From: Symbiodinium natans
Lineage: Eukaryota > Sar > Dinophyceae > Suessiales > Symbiodiniaceae
NCBI GenBank assembly: GCA_905221605.1
Contig: CAJNDS010002722.1
Span: forward strand, 234,193-298,192
Direction: 5' to 3'
DNA: 64,000 nucleotides
Within the stretch, counting starts at the first letter, position 1, and every line of letters starts with the position of its first letter. The translations under genes and the position numbers were made by a program. A model generated the notes under the pieces. The model worked only from the letters and a program-made list of their open reading frames with translations. It was not told the DNA's origin and made no database searches. Positions 22,701 through 32,109 of the stretch are shown one piece after another.

Positions 22701-25700
22701 AGTAGGCCTGAACCCCAAACCTTAAACCCTAAACCCTAAATCCGAAAGAACCCTCCAGGCGACCCAGGTTTAGGGTCTAGGCTAGTTTAGGGTTTAGGGT
22801 TTAGGGTTTAGGGCCACTCCCCCCCCCCCCCCCCCCCCCCACCCTTACGCTCAAAACAATCCAAAAGCCTTATACAGAAAGGTCTTTGGCCCCCCAAACC
22901 TACTCTTGGGGGTGGTTTAGGGTTTAGGGTTTACTGTTTAGGGTTTGGGTTTAGGGTTTAGGGTTTAGGCAGAACTCCCAAGGCTGTACGCCAATGACGA
23001 CTGCGAAGGAGGACACACGACCTTCTTCGAGCCCGAGGCGGGTGCTCAAGAATTCGGGCTTTTCGTCCCTGAATCCTAAACCTTCAACCCTAAACACTAA
23101 ACCCTGAACCCTAAACCTGGCAACCCCGCGGGCTAGTTTCAGTCAGGGTGCTGCCCCCTCGAACTCTGATCCTGTGCATTGATGCCATGGGCAAAGCAAA
23201 ATGGTCCTACGAGAGCTGGACACGAGGTAGGGTTCAGGGTTCAGGGTTCAGGGTTCAGGGTTGAGGGTTCAGGGTTCAGGGTTCAGGGTTCAGGGTTCAG
23301 GGTTTAGGGTTTAGGGTTTAGGGTTTAGGGTTTAGGGTTTAGGGTTTCCCTTCGTGGGTTTAAGAGGATCATGTTCAGGAATATGTTTCAGAGGGTCTTA
23401 GGGGCCATCCTAGGATAGCACCCTAAGAGAGGCCCAGCCTGCACTTCGTGGGAGTTCTTGTGCCAGGAGCCCTAAACCCTAAACCCTAAACCCCAAACCC
23501 TAAACCCTAAACCCTAAACCCTAAACCCAAACCCTAAACACCCTAAACCCCAAACCCTAAACCCTAAACCCTAAACCCTATGAAGCGGAGCAGTCTTCCA
23601 ACTCAGATTGTCGGCAAACCATTCTGGCGAGAGCGCTGGAGCATGCAGAGGATATCCTCACAGCCCGAGGCAAAAAGATGCCTCGTCACATCCTTGTCGA
23701 GTCGGACAACACTGCGAAAGAGGGGAGGAACTCCCAGATGATGAACTTTGGTCCAGGCTGAAGGATTCGACGAGGTAGGCCTCATGCTGTCTCGAGTCGG
23801 ACACACCCACTGTCGACTCGACCAACGCTTCGGCGTCATAGGGGCTCAGCTTGCCAGGGCTCCCCACCCTTGAATGCCCAGCTGATGATGCCAGCCATCT
23901 CCAAGAGAATACGTCCGAATACAGCATTTCGACTGGAAGCTGTTCTCTTCTGAACTATACTCCAGCCCGGGGTGTCGGGAGTCCCCGACCTGAGTTTAGG
24001 GTTTCGGGTTTAGGGTTTAAGGGTTTAGGATTTAAGGGTGTAGGGTTTAGGGTTTCGGGTTGTTGCCTAAGCCCCTATAGACCCAAATCCCAACACGCCA
24101 AACGCGTAAACACCTGAACCCTAGCCCCGAAACCCTAAACCCCAAATCCTGCGGAGTTGGGAGGCCTAAACCCCCAAGCCCCTTAAGCCGCGAAACCCCT
24201 GAAGCCCCTAAACCCTTTTGGGATGAAGTTCGGGGCGGGGGGGGGGGGGGGGGGGGGTTGGCCCTAAACCCTAAACCCCAAGCCCTAAACCCTAAACCCC
24301 TAAACCCCTAAACCCCTAAACCCCTAAACCCCAAACCCCAAACCCTAAACCCCAAACCCTAAACCCTAGATCGTTCCCCTGGGCTCCCCTGGGCTCCATG
24401 AGGCCTCTCTGCCCGTGTCGAACAAGAAGCTCACGCCACAGCACGGGGCCTTGCAGGGGTTTCGGGTTTCCGGTTTAGGGTTTAGGGTTTAGGGTTTGGG
24501 GTTTGGGGTTTTGGGGGTTTAGGGTTTGGGGTTTTGGGGTTTGGGAGTTTAGGGGTTAGGGGTTTAGGGGTTTAGGGGTTTAGGGGTTTAGGGGTTTAGG
24601 GGTTTGGGGGTTTGGGGGTTTGGGGTTTAAGGGTTTAGGGTTTGGGGGTAGGGGGTGGGGGGGCTTTTGGGCTTATGATGTTCTTGCCAAGAACTTCTAG
24701 TCCCTTGTTCTGCATTTTTACCAACCCTAAACCCTAAGCGTCTTGCAGTCCAAACCCTAAGCCCTAAACCCCTTACCCCTTACCCCCTGAATCCTAAATT
24801 TTCTAGAAACCCTAAACCCTTTTCCGCCCTAAATCCTAAACCTTCAAACCTTACGGTCAAGCCTTGAGCCCTAGAAACCCTCGACCACTGCTCGCTCTTT
24901 GTTTATTCAAGTGAACCGCCGGGATATCAACCCGACACCCCAAACGCCCCGAACCTAAACCCTAAAGCCCGAGGCCGAAACCTAAACCCACCCTAAACCC
25001 TAAAACCTAAGCCTTATCAAAACTTAACCCCCATGAACCGAATCCGATGCAATGAGCCCCCACCCTAAACGAAATAAGCTTTTCTCAGAATTGGCGCTGC
25101 AGAAACGAAGTAAATCTGTGGGCCACCTCCTAAGAAGTTTACGGTTTGGGGTTTAGGGTTTAAGAACTTCATCACACAATCTGTGAAGTTAGCTACTAGC
25201 TCAGCTCTGCAGCAGTGTATATACCTGATGCACAGATAAGGGGTTTCTCAATCATCACCCGTGCGCGCGGGACCACGGCACTGAACAAAAACAGACACGA
25301 CCCTGGTCTAAGCCCTATGGAGCCCAACCCCGATGGCATCCCGACGCTCGAAATGAAGCTCTGAAGCCTTTCCTTCAGGGTTTGGGGTTTTTAGGGTTTG
25401 GGTTTTTAGGGTTTAGGGTTTAGCGTTTAGGGTACGATGTCAGCTGCGCAGAGGTGCGACCGTGACAGCTTGCGCGTGGCTGCGTCGATCCGGCCGCGAG
25501 CAGGACTGCCCTTGGCCACTCTTCTTGGGTTTTTTTGGGGTTTAGGTTTAGGGTTTAGGGTTTAGGTTTTAGGGTTTATGGTTTAGGGAGGGGTCTTAGG
25601 ATTTAGGGCTTTGTGGATACCCTGAGTGGGGGTACCGCCCTTCATAGCAGGCACGTGGGCCGAAAATGGGATACTTGTAGCTGAGGGAGTTGTTTTTGAA

Positions 25701-28562
25701 TGATTGCGATGCCGTCGGTTTAGGGTTTGGGATCCCATTGTTCCTTTAGTAGGGCCGGGGCGGGGGGGTTGGTAATTAGGGAGAACCCCCCGTTATGCCT
25801 TAAAAGGGCAGCCAGCATGCGGCTCTTCAGGCCCTTCAACAGCCGGCCGTATGAACTCAACCCGACGTTGAGGGTTTAGGGTTTAGGGGTTTAGGTTTTC
25901 GGGTTCAGGGTTTAGGGTTTAGGGTTTAGGGTTTAGGGTTTGGGGTTTAGGTTTTCGGGTTCAGGGTTTAGGGGTAGGGTCCGGTGTATAGTTTGGGGGC
26001 CAGGGTTTAGGGTACTTGTATTTGTACAAGCCAAGGCAGTTTTTCAACATGTTGCGTAGACCTTAATTCACGCGTCGGTAGACAGAACGGTGTGGAACTC
26101 TCTGTATTGGGCGCAAGGTTTAGGGTCTGAGGGTTTGGGGGTTTAGGGTTTAGGGGTTTAGGGTTTAGGGTTTAGGGTTTAGGGTTTAGAGTTTAGGGCT
26201 TCGGGTGCAGATGAGAGTTGCAAGTACAAGGAACTCGAATGAAGCTTATCCTATTTTGCAGCTGTACACCCCCAAAACTTCAAGCCCCTGAAATCCCAAA
26301 ATCCCCCCAAAGCCCTAGAAACCTTAAGCAAAAGGGCCCTAACAACCCTTTCAACGCTTAAGACACCCTCACAAGCCTCAGAACCCAGGAGCCCCAAAAC
26401 CAACCCTAAACCCTAAACCCCAAACCCCAAACCTTAGACCCTAGACCCTAGACCCTAAACCCTAAACCCTAAACCCTAAACCCTACTTACTAATAGCCTT
26501 TCCTCCGAGCAGGAGATGCCCTGGTCTTCCCGCACGGGCTGCACCCAGGTTGCCGCCTGGATCCGGTTTAGGGTTATAGGGTTTAGGATTTGAGGATCTG
26601 ATCAGGGTTTCGTGAAGTGGGCGTAGGTTGTGTAGTTTGTGTGCTTGCTGAGGAATGGTATGTTGTTGTGGCGGTGCCCTAAACCCGAAATCCTGAACCG
26701 CAGCTTGCAGTGGGCGTTCAGGGCGTTAGAGAGGTTCAGGGTTTGAGTTGTTCCCCCTTATACCCTAAACCCTAAACCCTAAACCCTAAACCCTAAACCC
26801 TAAACCCTAAACCCTAAACCCTAGCTTATCATAGGATTGCTAGCATCAGGGGGAACATCCCAAGGTTGAGGGCTTGAGAGGCAACGAAGCCTAAGTCCTA
26901 GGCCCTTCTAGCCCCCTTGTTTGAAGGAATTTTTAAGAGGGATCCGAAGTATTGGCCCTTACTCTGCCTAGCGTCTTCTAGCCCCTTGTTTGAAGGAATA
27001 TTCAAGAGGGATCCGAAGTATTGGCCCTTCTTATGCCTAGCGTATATAGAGAGGGTTATGGAACCAGGGGACCCAAATTATGAAGGGCCCACACTTCGGA
27101 GGCCCTCTTAGAGGCCTTGGGTGTTTAGGGTTTAAGGTTTGGGGTTTAGGGTTTAGGGTTTAGGGTTTTTTTTTCATGGTTTTTTTTTCCTGGCTGGGTT
27201 GAAGGGCACCATATGCAGGCTTTGTTCAGCGGGTTTCAAGGGACAGCTTGGCTTAGGGTTCCTTTAGCCCTCTACGTGCTACATCAAGGAGGGCTGATTT
27301 TGTTGAGATTGGTAAAGTGTATGCAGGGTTCCCTTTCAACTTGTTGATAATGTCTATGGTGCAGCGTCGATGGTCCGGCCGCGCCTGCGGTCCTCCTGTA
27401 AGGGGGGTGGGGGATTTGGATATATTGTTTTGCAGGGTTTCAAGGTTGCAGGTTTTAGGGTGAAGGGTGTTAGGGCTCTAGGGTTCAGGGTTTGCTTGAG
27501 GGCTTTGGGCTTCGGGGCGGGGGGGGGGGGGGGGGGGGGGTGGTGGTGGGTGGGGCACAGCACCATGTATCAGCCGTCCTCTTGGGGATACGAAGTAGAA
27601 ATGATAAAGTTTCTGGGGCTTAGAGGGATGGATGTCTTGAATGCACTAACCCTGTGAACCCCATGAGCCCTCCTGAACCCAAAAGCTCTAGACATTATAA
27701 GAGGCTCAGATTCTAAGCAATAGGAAGCCTAACCCTAAACCCTATACCCTATACCCTATACACCCTAAACCCTCTAAACCCCAAACCCTAAGCCCACCAG
27801 CAACGGTCCTTTCTTGCAAGCCCGAAAACGGAGCTGAGGCCACCCCAGCCCGCTGCACGAAGGATCCGAGGCGGCGGCTTGCGCTGGGGTGTAGGACTAC
27901 AGGGGGTTTGGGGCTTAGGGTTTAGGGGTTAGGGTTTAGGGTTTAGGACCAGGGGGTTTGGGGCTTGCGGTTTAGGGGTCCGAGTTCAGGGCTTAGGGTC
28001 TAGGGATTATGGCAAAAGACCCTAAACACAAAAGCTTCCCAACATAGGGGTATCTTTTTGGCGGTCCCTATTGTGCGGACCAATTAGAGTTTTTTGGGGC
28101 AGTTTTGAGGTAGCCGTATGTTGGGAAAGCGCCCCTGCCCAAACAGGTTCGGCAGCCTTCGTGTAACCTCTTGGGACATGTTCAAACAACGTTCCGCCAT
28201 TAGGCCCTCACCCTCCGTGTCTTCCCTCACTTCTTGGCCCTACAGTATAATTCGTGTAGGCTTTATCGGGTGTAGGAACCTGGTGCCCTACCCAAGAGAG
28301 AAGTCTCCAGCTGATACATCAGCAGCTTTCCAACAAGGTGGTCAGTGGCGAAAAGCTGTTGGTGCGGACTGACATTATGTTCCGCGTGCCGGCGGCGAGG
28401 GGCAAAAAAACTTCAGCCGGCGACAGGGGGCAGGGGGTAGGTGGCAGAACACATGCAGGATTCGTTGGATTGCTACGATTTTACCAAAGTTCAATATGCA
28501 ACAGATCCCATCGGCACTCCCCTAGAAGCGGGATTTTACGGAGCAGGGCCGTTGTTGCATAG
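19705..28562 (+). CDS. 2-oxoglutarate/Fe(II)-dependent oxygenase (prolyl 4-hydroxylase type), multi-exon
   Basis: This family hydroxylates prolyl or related substrates using Fe(II), 2-oxoglutarate and O2. Tiny exons at 19705-19781, 20986-21035, 22390-22438, 22983-23037, (24403-24456), 25452-25503, 26513-26548, 27847-27870 and 28338-28562 chain together. They read in order: RCYRYL-PGD, PHWDRSY, SSYSAFSLL-LYANDDCEGG, TTFFEP, RPRAG-DALVFPHG, SPLHEGSE, GEKLLVRTD. HWD supplies the first His and the Asp that bind iron, H of LHEGS the distal His, and K of EKLL the 2OG-contacting base. Introns are 0.5-2.6 kb and filled mainly with telomere-like arrays; four start with GC and one with GA. The 26.5-to-27.85 kb junction is one base out of frame with standard splice sites, so the gene may be damaged. 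Earlier exons may lie at 11.6, 15.2 and 18.8 kb. Exon order and motif match make the family assignment strong; exact boundaries are inference. Confidence 0.8.
19960..20007 (+). CDS. candidate short exon
   Basis: It has near-ideal splice sites (gacacag|G … CAC|gtaagg) around EALKEQQPHDPLLRPH. It lies between oxygenase exons a and b but is not needed to join them. It may be an alternative exon or part of another transcript. Confidence 0.5.
20260..20340 (+). CDS. weak exon candidate
   Basis: A strong acceptor (cttctatcttacag|G, G at 20248) is followed by TLLVTPFAMAQRNP. The frame then runs into Pro/Thr-rich sequence derived from repeat variants. No family is recognised. Confidence 0.25.
20425..20545. 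repeat. dispersed hairpin element copy
   Basis: Same element as 50985-51110, with ends aggatgcccagtagtaccc and gttactgtactgggca forming an inverted pair. Confidence 0.8.
20986..21035 (+). CDS. oxygenase exon b (HxD iron-binding motif)
   Basis: Acceptor gactgcag|GC opens a phase-2 frame reading PGDMSRPHWDRSYCLC. H-W-D fits the first two iron ligands of the double-stranded beta-helix oxygenases. The donor is a GC (tgtg|GCttgg), and with it the next exon joins in frame. Confidence 0.7.
22390..22438 (+). CDS. oxygenase exon c
   Basis: Acceptor ccctgtcag|GC opens a frame reading ELTPNVLSSYSAFSLL. The donor is ct|GCaggg, and joining to exon d gives SLLLYANDD, the expected beta strand. A CCCTAAA array precedes it. 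Confidence 0.7.
22983..23037 (+). CDS. oxygenase exon d (NDDxxGGxTTFF)
   Basis: It reads LYANDDCEGGHTTFFEPE. This matches the characteristic Y-x-N-D-D-x-x-G-G-x-T-x-F segment of prolyl-4-hydroxylase-like enzymes. The acceptor is cccaag|GC and the donor GAG|GCggg. Confidence 0.8.
23147..23990 (+). pseudogene. frameshifted gene related to large dinoflagellate DUF7869-like proteins
   Basis: The first exon (23147-23226) has clean splice signals (gtcag|G … G|gtaggg) and reads LPPRTLILCIDAMGKAKW. After an intron with CCCTAAA arrays, 23579-23745 reads MPRHILVESDNTAKEGRN in one frame. Then 23745-23868 reads DEVGLMLSRVGHTHCRLDQR in the next frame. LECPADDASHLQ (from 23869) and YVRIQHFDWKLFSSEL (from 23909) need two more frame changes. 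The DNT…N and VGHTH…D motifs in this order recall a family I know from dinoflagellate proteomes; the name DUF7869-like is from memory. It sits inside an intron of the oxygenase gene, between exons d and e, on the same strand. At least three frameshifts mark it as decayed. Confidence 0.65.
23228..23300. repeat. (AGGGTTC)n variant array
   Basis: About ten copies of agggttc switch in register to agggttt. It lies just inside the intron of the pseudogene, immediately after its GT donor. Confidence 0.9.
24403..24456 (+). CDS. probable oxygenase exon e
   Basis: Eighteen codons, ASLPVSNKKLTPQHGALQ, follow catgag|GC, phase 0. Exon d ends GAG|GC and the next exon starts in phase 0, so inserting it keeps the frame. 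The donor is non-standard (cag|gggttt). It may instead be an unrelated island. Confidence 0.45.
24660..25430. other. intron sequence, no exon seen
   Basis: The stretch holds degenerate CCCTAAA variants, unique AT-balanced sequence and short TTTAGGG runs. No convincing exon was found. Confidence 0.4.
25452..25503 (+). CDS. oxygenase exon f
   Basis: It reads RCDRDSLRVAASIRPRAG(G). The last residues join to exon g to give RPRAG-DALVFPHG, the expected strand. The donor is GA (gcag|GActg). The nine bases cgagcagga spanning this donor recur exactly at the next acceptor (26506-26514). Confidence 0.7.
26513..26548 (+). CDS. oxygenase exon g (DALVFPHG)
   Basis: Acceptor ctccgagcag|GA is followed by GDALVFPHGLHP, a highly characteristic segment before the distal His. 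The donor is either cccag|gttgcc (26548) or the later ccg|gtttaggg, where the telomere-like repeat itself supplies the GT. Confidence 0.75.
26902..27111 (+). CDS. open frame over a 72-bp tandem duplication
   Basis: A + frame encodes LFEGIFKRDPKYWP twice, 24 codons apart, then AYIERVMEPGDPNYEG, to a TAG at 27109. The duplicated DNA units are 26908-26979 and 26980-27049. The peptide looks coding, but the position inside the oxygenase gene and absence of splice signals leave it uncertain. It may be a small repeated element. Confidence 0.35.
   Translation, partial: ALLAPLFEGIFKRDPKYWPLLCLASSSPLFEGIFKRDPKYWPFLCLAYIERVMEPGDPNYEGPTLRRPS
27847..27870 (+). CDS. oxygenase exon h (distal iron-binding His)
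   Basis: It reads SPLHEGSE; the His is the expected third iron ligand. The acceptor is ambiguous around caccccag. The donor is GC (gag|GCggcgg), which joins in frame to exon i as HEGSE-VVSGEKLL. Confidence 0.7.
28338..28562 (+). CDS. oxygenase terminal exon i
   Basis: Acceptor tttccaacaag|G is followed by VVSGEKLLVRTDIMFRV, the C-terminal beta strand with the 2OG-binding Lys. The frame continues basic and Ser-rich to a TAG at 28560-28562. A GT at 28435 (ggg|gtaggt) could end the exon earlier. The preceding 250 bases lack heptamer arrays. Confidence 0.75.
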   Translation: MVSGEKLLVRTDIMFRVPAARGKKTSAGDRGQGVGGRTHAGFVGLLRFYQSSICNRSHRHSPRSGILRSRAVVA

Positions 28563-28789
28563 CCTCTGAAAAAGAATGTTACTGCGAACCCAAGCCAAGT
28601 TCGTGACTTGAGGCGTACGTTGCCGTCACCAGCCCTCCCAAATCTCTAAACCTCCCCACCGCTGCACCCCCCACCTCCGCCCACCCTGCCCCCTAAAACA
28701 GGAAGAAATCAACAAACACTGGAGGCATTTGGATAGTTCAACCCCAAACCCAAAATCCTAAACAGCATTGGCAGAGCAACATCACGGTG

Positions 28790-29094
28790 GCTTTCGGGGG
28801 AGGGGGGAGGGGGGAGAGGGGAGGGAGGGGGGAGGGGGCGTGGAGAGCTTGGAGTTTAGGGCTTAGGGGTTAAGGGGGGCACCGAATATGGGCACCAGAA
28901 AGTGTGGGTTGCGTCATGGGTCTTGGCGGCTACGTTCGGGCTTCAGCGTGGGTTTCAGGAAAAGCCTCAGTCGCAAACCTGAGTACCTGAAAAAAGGGGC
29001 CGCCAGCTCACTCTCCAAAACAAAAGCGCCGAGGCTCAACGTCGGCGTGGCCGCGAAAGCACGGCCCAAGGACATGATTTTGTTGAAAAGTTGA
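28790..29094 (+). CDS. possible small basic ORF
   Basis: After a G/A-rich tract (28790-28840), an ATG at 28888 opens 68 codons. The frame ends KAPRLNVGVAAKARPKDMIL with a TGA. It is rich in Lys, Arg and Ser, of unknown family. It could be a terminal exon. Confidence 0.35.
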
Positions 29095-29423
29095 AAGGCT
29101 TCAGATATGGTTTAGGGTTTAGGGTTAGGGTTTAGGGGTTGTGGGGTCCTATATAGGAGCTTAGGGGATTTGGGATTGAAGGGGGTTGGGAGCTTTGGCG
29201 GTTTCGGTTTTTTGATGTTTTTTGGTGAAGACGCCGGTTCTCATTCACAAATGGGTCTGGTTTCGGATTCCTATTCCAAAAGGGGTGGAAACCCGTGTCC
29301 CTTCGCGCCCGTGGACAAACACAGACTCAAGGCAATGTGCTCAGGAAGCCCGGGTTTAGGGTTTAAGTTTGGGGTTTAGGATGAAATATTAGAGTTCAAG
29401 GCTTAGGGTTAATTTGGCGAACC

Positions 29424-29543
29424 ACCAAATGGGACGGTGCAGAAGCAGGGGTTGCCAGCCTCGCCGCCATGACTCTTGTTGCATCCACCCAAGTCCGACA
29501 GCATTGCGAGCCAATCCATGCTGCTGTTCACCCCAAGTCGTAA
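29424..29543 (+). CDS. candidate terminal exon
   Basis: The + frame reads TKWDGAEAGVASLAAMTLVA then TQVRQHCEPIHAAVHPKS to a TAA at 29541. It looks coding and contains no heptamers. The family is unknown. Confidence 0.4.
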   Translation, partial: TKWDGAEAGVASLAAMTLVASTQVRQHCEPIHAAVHPKS

Positions 29544-29639
29544 CCCCCACTCTGTGAACCCTAATCCCAAATCCTAAACCCTAAACACTAAACCCTAAAC
29601 CCTAAACCTTAAACCCTAAACCCTAACGCCGGGCTACAT

Positions 29640-29725
29640 ACCAAGGCCAGCAGAGGTCCAAGCCTTGCTCTGACAGCAATTCGGTAGCGCGAAGCTTGAA
29701 GGAACCCCTGCATGGGAGGGTCTAG
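29640..29725 (+). CDS. possible exon or exon relic
   Basis: One frame reads GYIPRPAEVQALL, a TGA, then QQFGSAKLEGTPAWEG. Another reads QRSKPCSDSNSVARSLKE without stops. Which is real cannot be decided; the first would be a relic. Confidence 0.3.
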
Positions 29726-29842
29726 GGTTTAGGGTTTAGGGTTTAGGGTTTAGGGTCTAGGGTTCAGGGTTCAGGGTTTGGGGTTTAGGGTTTAGGGCTA
29801 GGGTTTAGGGTTCAGGGTTGGACCCTAGACTACCCTAAACCT

Positions 29843-29924
29843 GAACAACTTGATCCCGAAGTCGTGAAGCTCTCCCTTGAGTGTGCCGCAGGACGCGACG
29901 GAAGGCCCATATTGGCAACGTCTG
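29843..29924 (+). CDS. candidate exon
   Basis: An island between arrays reads EQLDPEVVKLSLECAAG and RDGRPILATS up to a GT donor (tctg|gttgaa). The amino-acid pattern is strongly protein-like; the family is unknown. Confidence 0.55.
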
Positions 29925-29999
29925 GTTGAAGGTTCATGGGTCATATGAACTAGGCGCCAATACGGTCATGCTATGGGATGTTTCCCCTTTTCTTAACAG

Positions 30000-30530
30000 T
30001 CCTGGATAGAGGGGGAACATTCCAAGTCATACCCCAGAGGCGCAAGTTAAGGGGGGACGATGGGAAGGAGCTCAACCCTATTATGAGTAGCTCAAATACG
30101 TACTATAAGGGTTTAGGGTTTTGGGTCTTGGGTTTTGGGTACTAATAGTATTCCCTTGCGGTCCCTTCATAATTATGGTGTATACCATAATCGCCCCCCC
30201 CCCCCCCCGCCCCAAAAACAAAAAAAAAACTCTTACAACCATTAAGGCCCGTGCACTAGTTTCCCCGTCTGCCACGTGCATGTCTAAGAGCTCTTATACA
30301 CCTACTGGCTCAAAACCCAACTTTTCAACGTTTGGGTTTCTTATAAGGTATATAAATTTTGGGTTTCTTATAAGGTAGTTTATTCTGAAAGTTTCAACTT
30401 TTATTGGCTTGGGTTTTGGGCCAGTAAGTACGCCCCTTGCACAAGCCGTTTCACTCCACCCTCAGGTAACCGGGCACCTGGGACTCTCCCCCCCCCAAGC
30501 CCCCAAGCCCCTCAAACCCTTAGTTAAGCC
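30000..30530. other. repeat-poor stretch, no exon called
   Basis: It contains a C-run/A-run near 30190-30225 and two copies of gggtttcttataaggta (30334 and 30361). No frame is convincing. Confidence 0.4.
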
Positions 30531-30959
30531 TCATGTCGGCTAAACCCTAAACCCTAAACCCTAAACCCTAAACCCTAAACCCTAAACCCTAAACCCTAAA
30601 CCCTAAACCCTAAACCCTAAACCCTAAACCCTAAACCCTCACTCCTAAGACCCTTCTCTTGGTAGTCAGACTGAGAGGGCGATCAGGACCCCCTGGTTCT
30701 TAGCAGAGAATGAGGGAATGAGGGCCCTATCTATACCCTGGTTTAGAGTTTAGGGTTTAGGGTTTAGGGTTTAGGGTTTAGGGTTGAAGTGATTTCTAGG
30801 GTACCTCACCTCAATCCCTACAAATAGCCAGGAAGAAGCGGATCCCAGGGTCTTCATCTTGGGAGCAGGGTTCAGGGTTTGGAGGGACGAAGGTGGCGGG
30901 GTTAGGGATCTACGGCCTACTCCGGCCGCCTTCCCTCTTTGCATCGAGAATCCTATGTA

Positions 30960-31060
30960 GCTTCAAATGTATGTATATATATCTATATGTATATATATAT
31001 GTATGTATACTAGACCGTTTGTATTTTTATATACGTATATGTATATATTCAGAGTTTCGT
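30960..31060. repeat. TATG/TATA microsatellite
   Basis: Alternating tatgtatatatat-type sequence makes an artefactual Tyr/Ile-rich frame. No gene is supported. Confidence 0.8.
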
Positions 31061-31365
31061 TCGTTTATTTACATACTTCTTTTGCATACTTGTTTTATAT
31101 TGTTCTTTGGTGTAAGATTCCATAGTAACCCGTATCATGAACGACAGGTACCTGGTTTCTTGACAGTTGTGGGGCGGTTTCTGGGCTTGTTCAGGTTCAG
31201 CTGCCCGAGGCAAGCCTGACATCCCAGACAATTTTAGGGTTTAGGGTTTAGGGTTTAGGGTATAGGGTTTAGGGTTAAGGGTTTAGGGTTTGGGGTTTAG
31301 GGTTTAGGGTTTAGCCTGGGTTCAGGGTTTTAGGGTTTTAGGGTTTATGGTTAGGGTTTAGGAAG

Positions 31366-31429
31366 GTGATCTCATGCGGGATTACTGTATCCTATGTCCC
31401 GCACGCCGAGCTGAAAGGATGGCCTTGTA
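31366..31429 (+). CDS. candidate exon
   Basis: Acceptor ttaggaag|G opens VISCGITVSYVPHAELKGWP, ending near a CCTAAAC array. The family is unknown. The array on its left is G-strand. Confidence 0.5.
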
Positions 31430-31539
31430 AACCTTAAACCGTAAAGCCTAAACCCTGAATCCTAAACCCTAAACCCTACACCCTAAACCCTTAACTCAAA
31501 CCCTAAACCCTAAACACTAAGCCAACAGCATCTGTCCAG

Positions 31540-31600
31540 GCCCACTGGTCATGGTGCCCCCCCAAGGTGAGGATGGCCCGGGCCCCATCGGAGGGTTGAG
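31540..31600 (+). CDS. possible short exon with near-ideal splice sites
   Basis: The acceptor is tctgtccag|G, and there is a GT donor at 31567 (aag|gtgagg). The short form encodes AHWSWCPPK; another frame through the donor reads PLVMVPPQGEDGPGPIG. The phase is unresolved. Confidence 0.35.
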
Positions 31601-31659
31601 GGTTCAGGGTTGGTTTAGGGGTTTCGGATTCCCTAAACCCGAAACCCGAAACCCGAAAC

Positions 31660-31810
31660 CCTAAACCCTAAGCCCTAAGCCCTAAGCCCTAAGCCCTAAG
31701 CCCTAAGCCCTAAACCCAAACCCTAGGCCTTAAACCCTAAGCCCCAAGCCCTAAGCCCTAAGCCCTAAACCCAAACCCTAAGCCCTAAACCCTAAGCCCT
31801 AAGCCCTGAG
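31660..31810. repeat. CCCTAAG variant array
   Basis: Heptamers switch to ccctaag for most of this array, another locally homogenised variant. Confidence 0.85.
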
Positions 31811-32016
31811 GCTTGGTCTGGAGCTGAGGTGAGGGAGGGGGGGGTGCTCTGCATGATTTTGGCTCTGCTTGGGTGTCTCCATTTCCAGTCATTTTAGTTT
31901 AGGGTTTAGGGTTTAGGGTTTAGGGTTTAGGGTTTAGGGTTTAGGGTTTAGGGTTTAGGGTTTAGGGTTTAGGGTTTAGGGCATAGGGAAACCTAAGCCA
32001 CTGTTCGGGCAGCCAG

Positions 32017-32109
32017 CGTGCCGCCAAAAGGGACCGACATTTAGGTCAAGCTGTCATGTGGAGAAAACTGCCGGCAAGTGCCCACCTGAACATGAACCAG
32101 CTGGTTCAG
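32017..32109 (+). CDS. candidate exon
   Basis: The frame reads AAKRDRHLGQAVMWRKLPAS and then AHLNMNQLVQ up to cag|ggttca. Acceptor-like gggcag lies at 32007-32012. The family is unknown. Confidence 0.5.

Noticed and set aside
30893-31231. Tyr/Ile-rich frame and its minus partner
   Set aside because: They are driven by the TATG/TATA microsatellite; no splice context.
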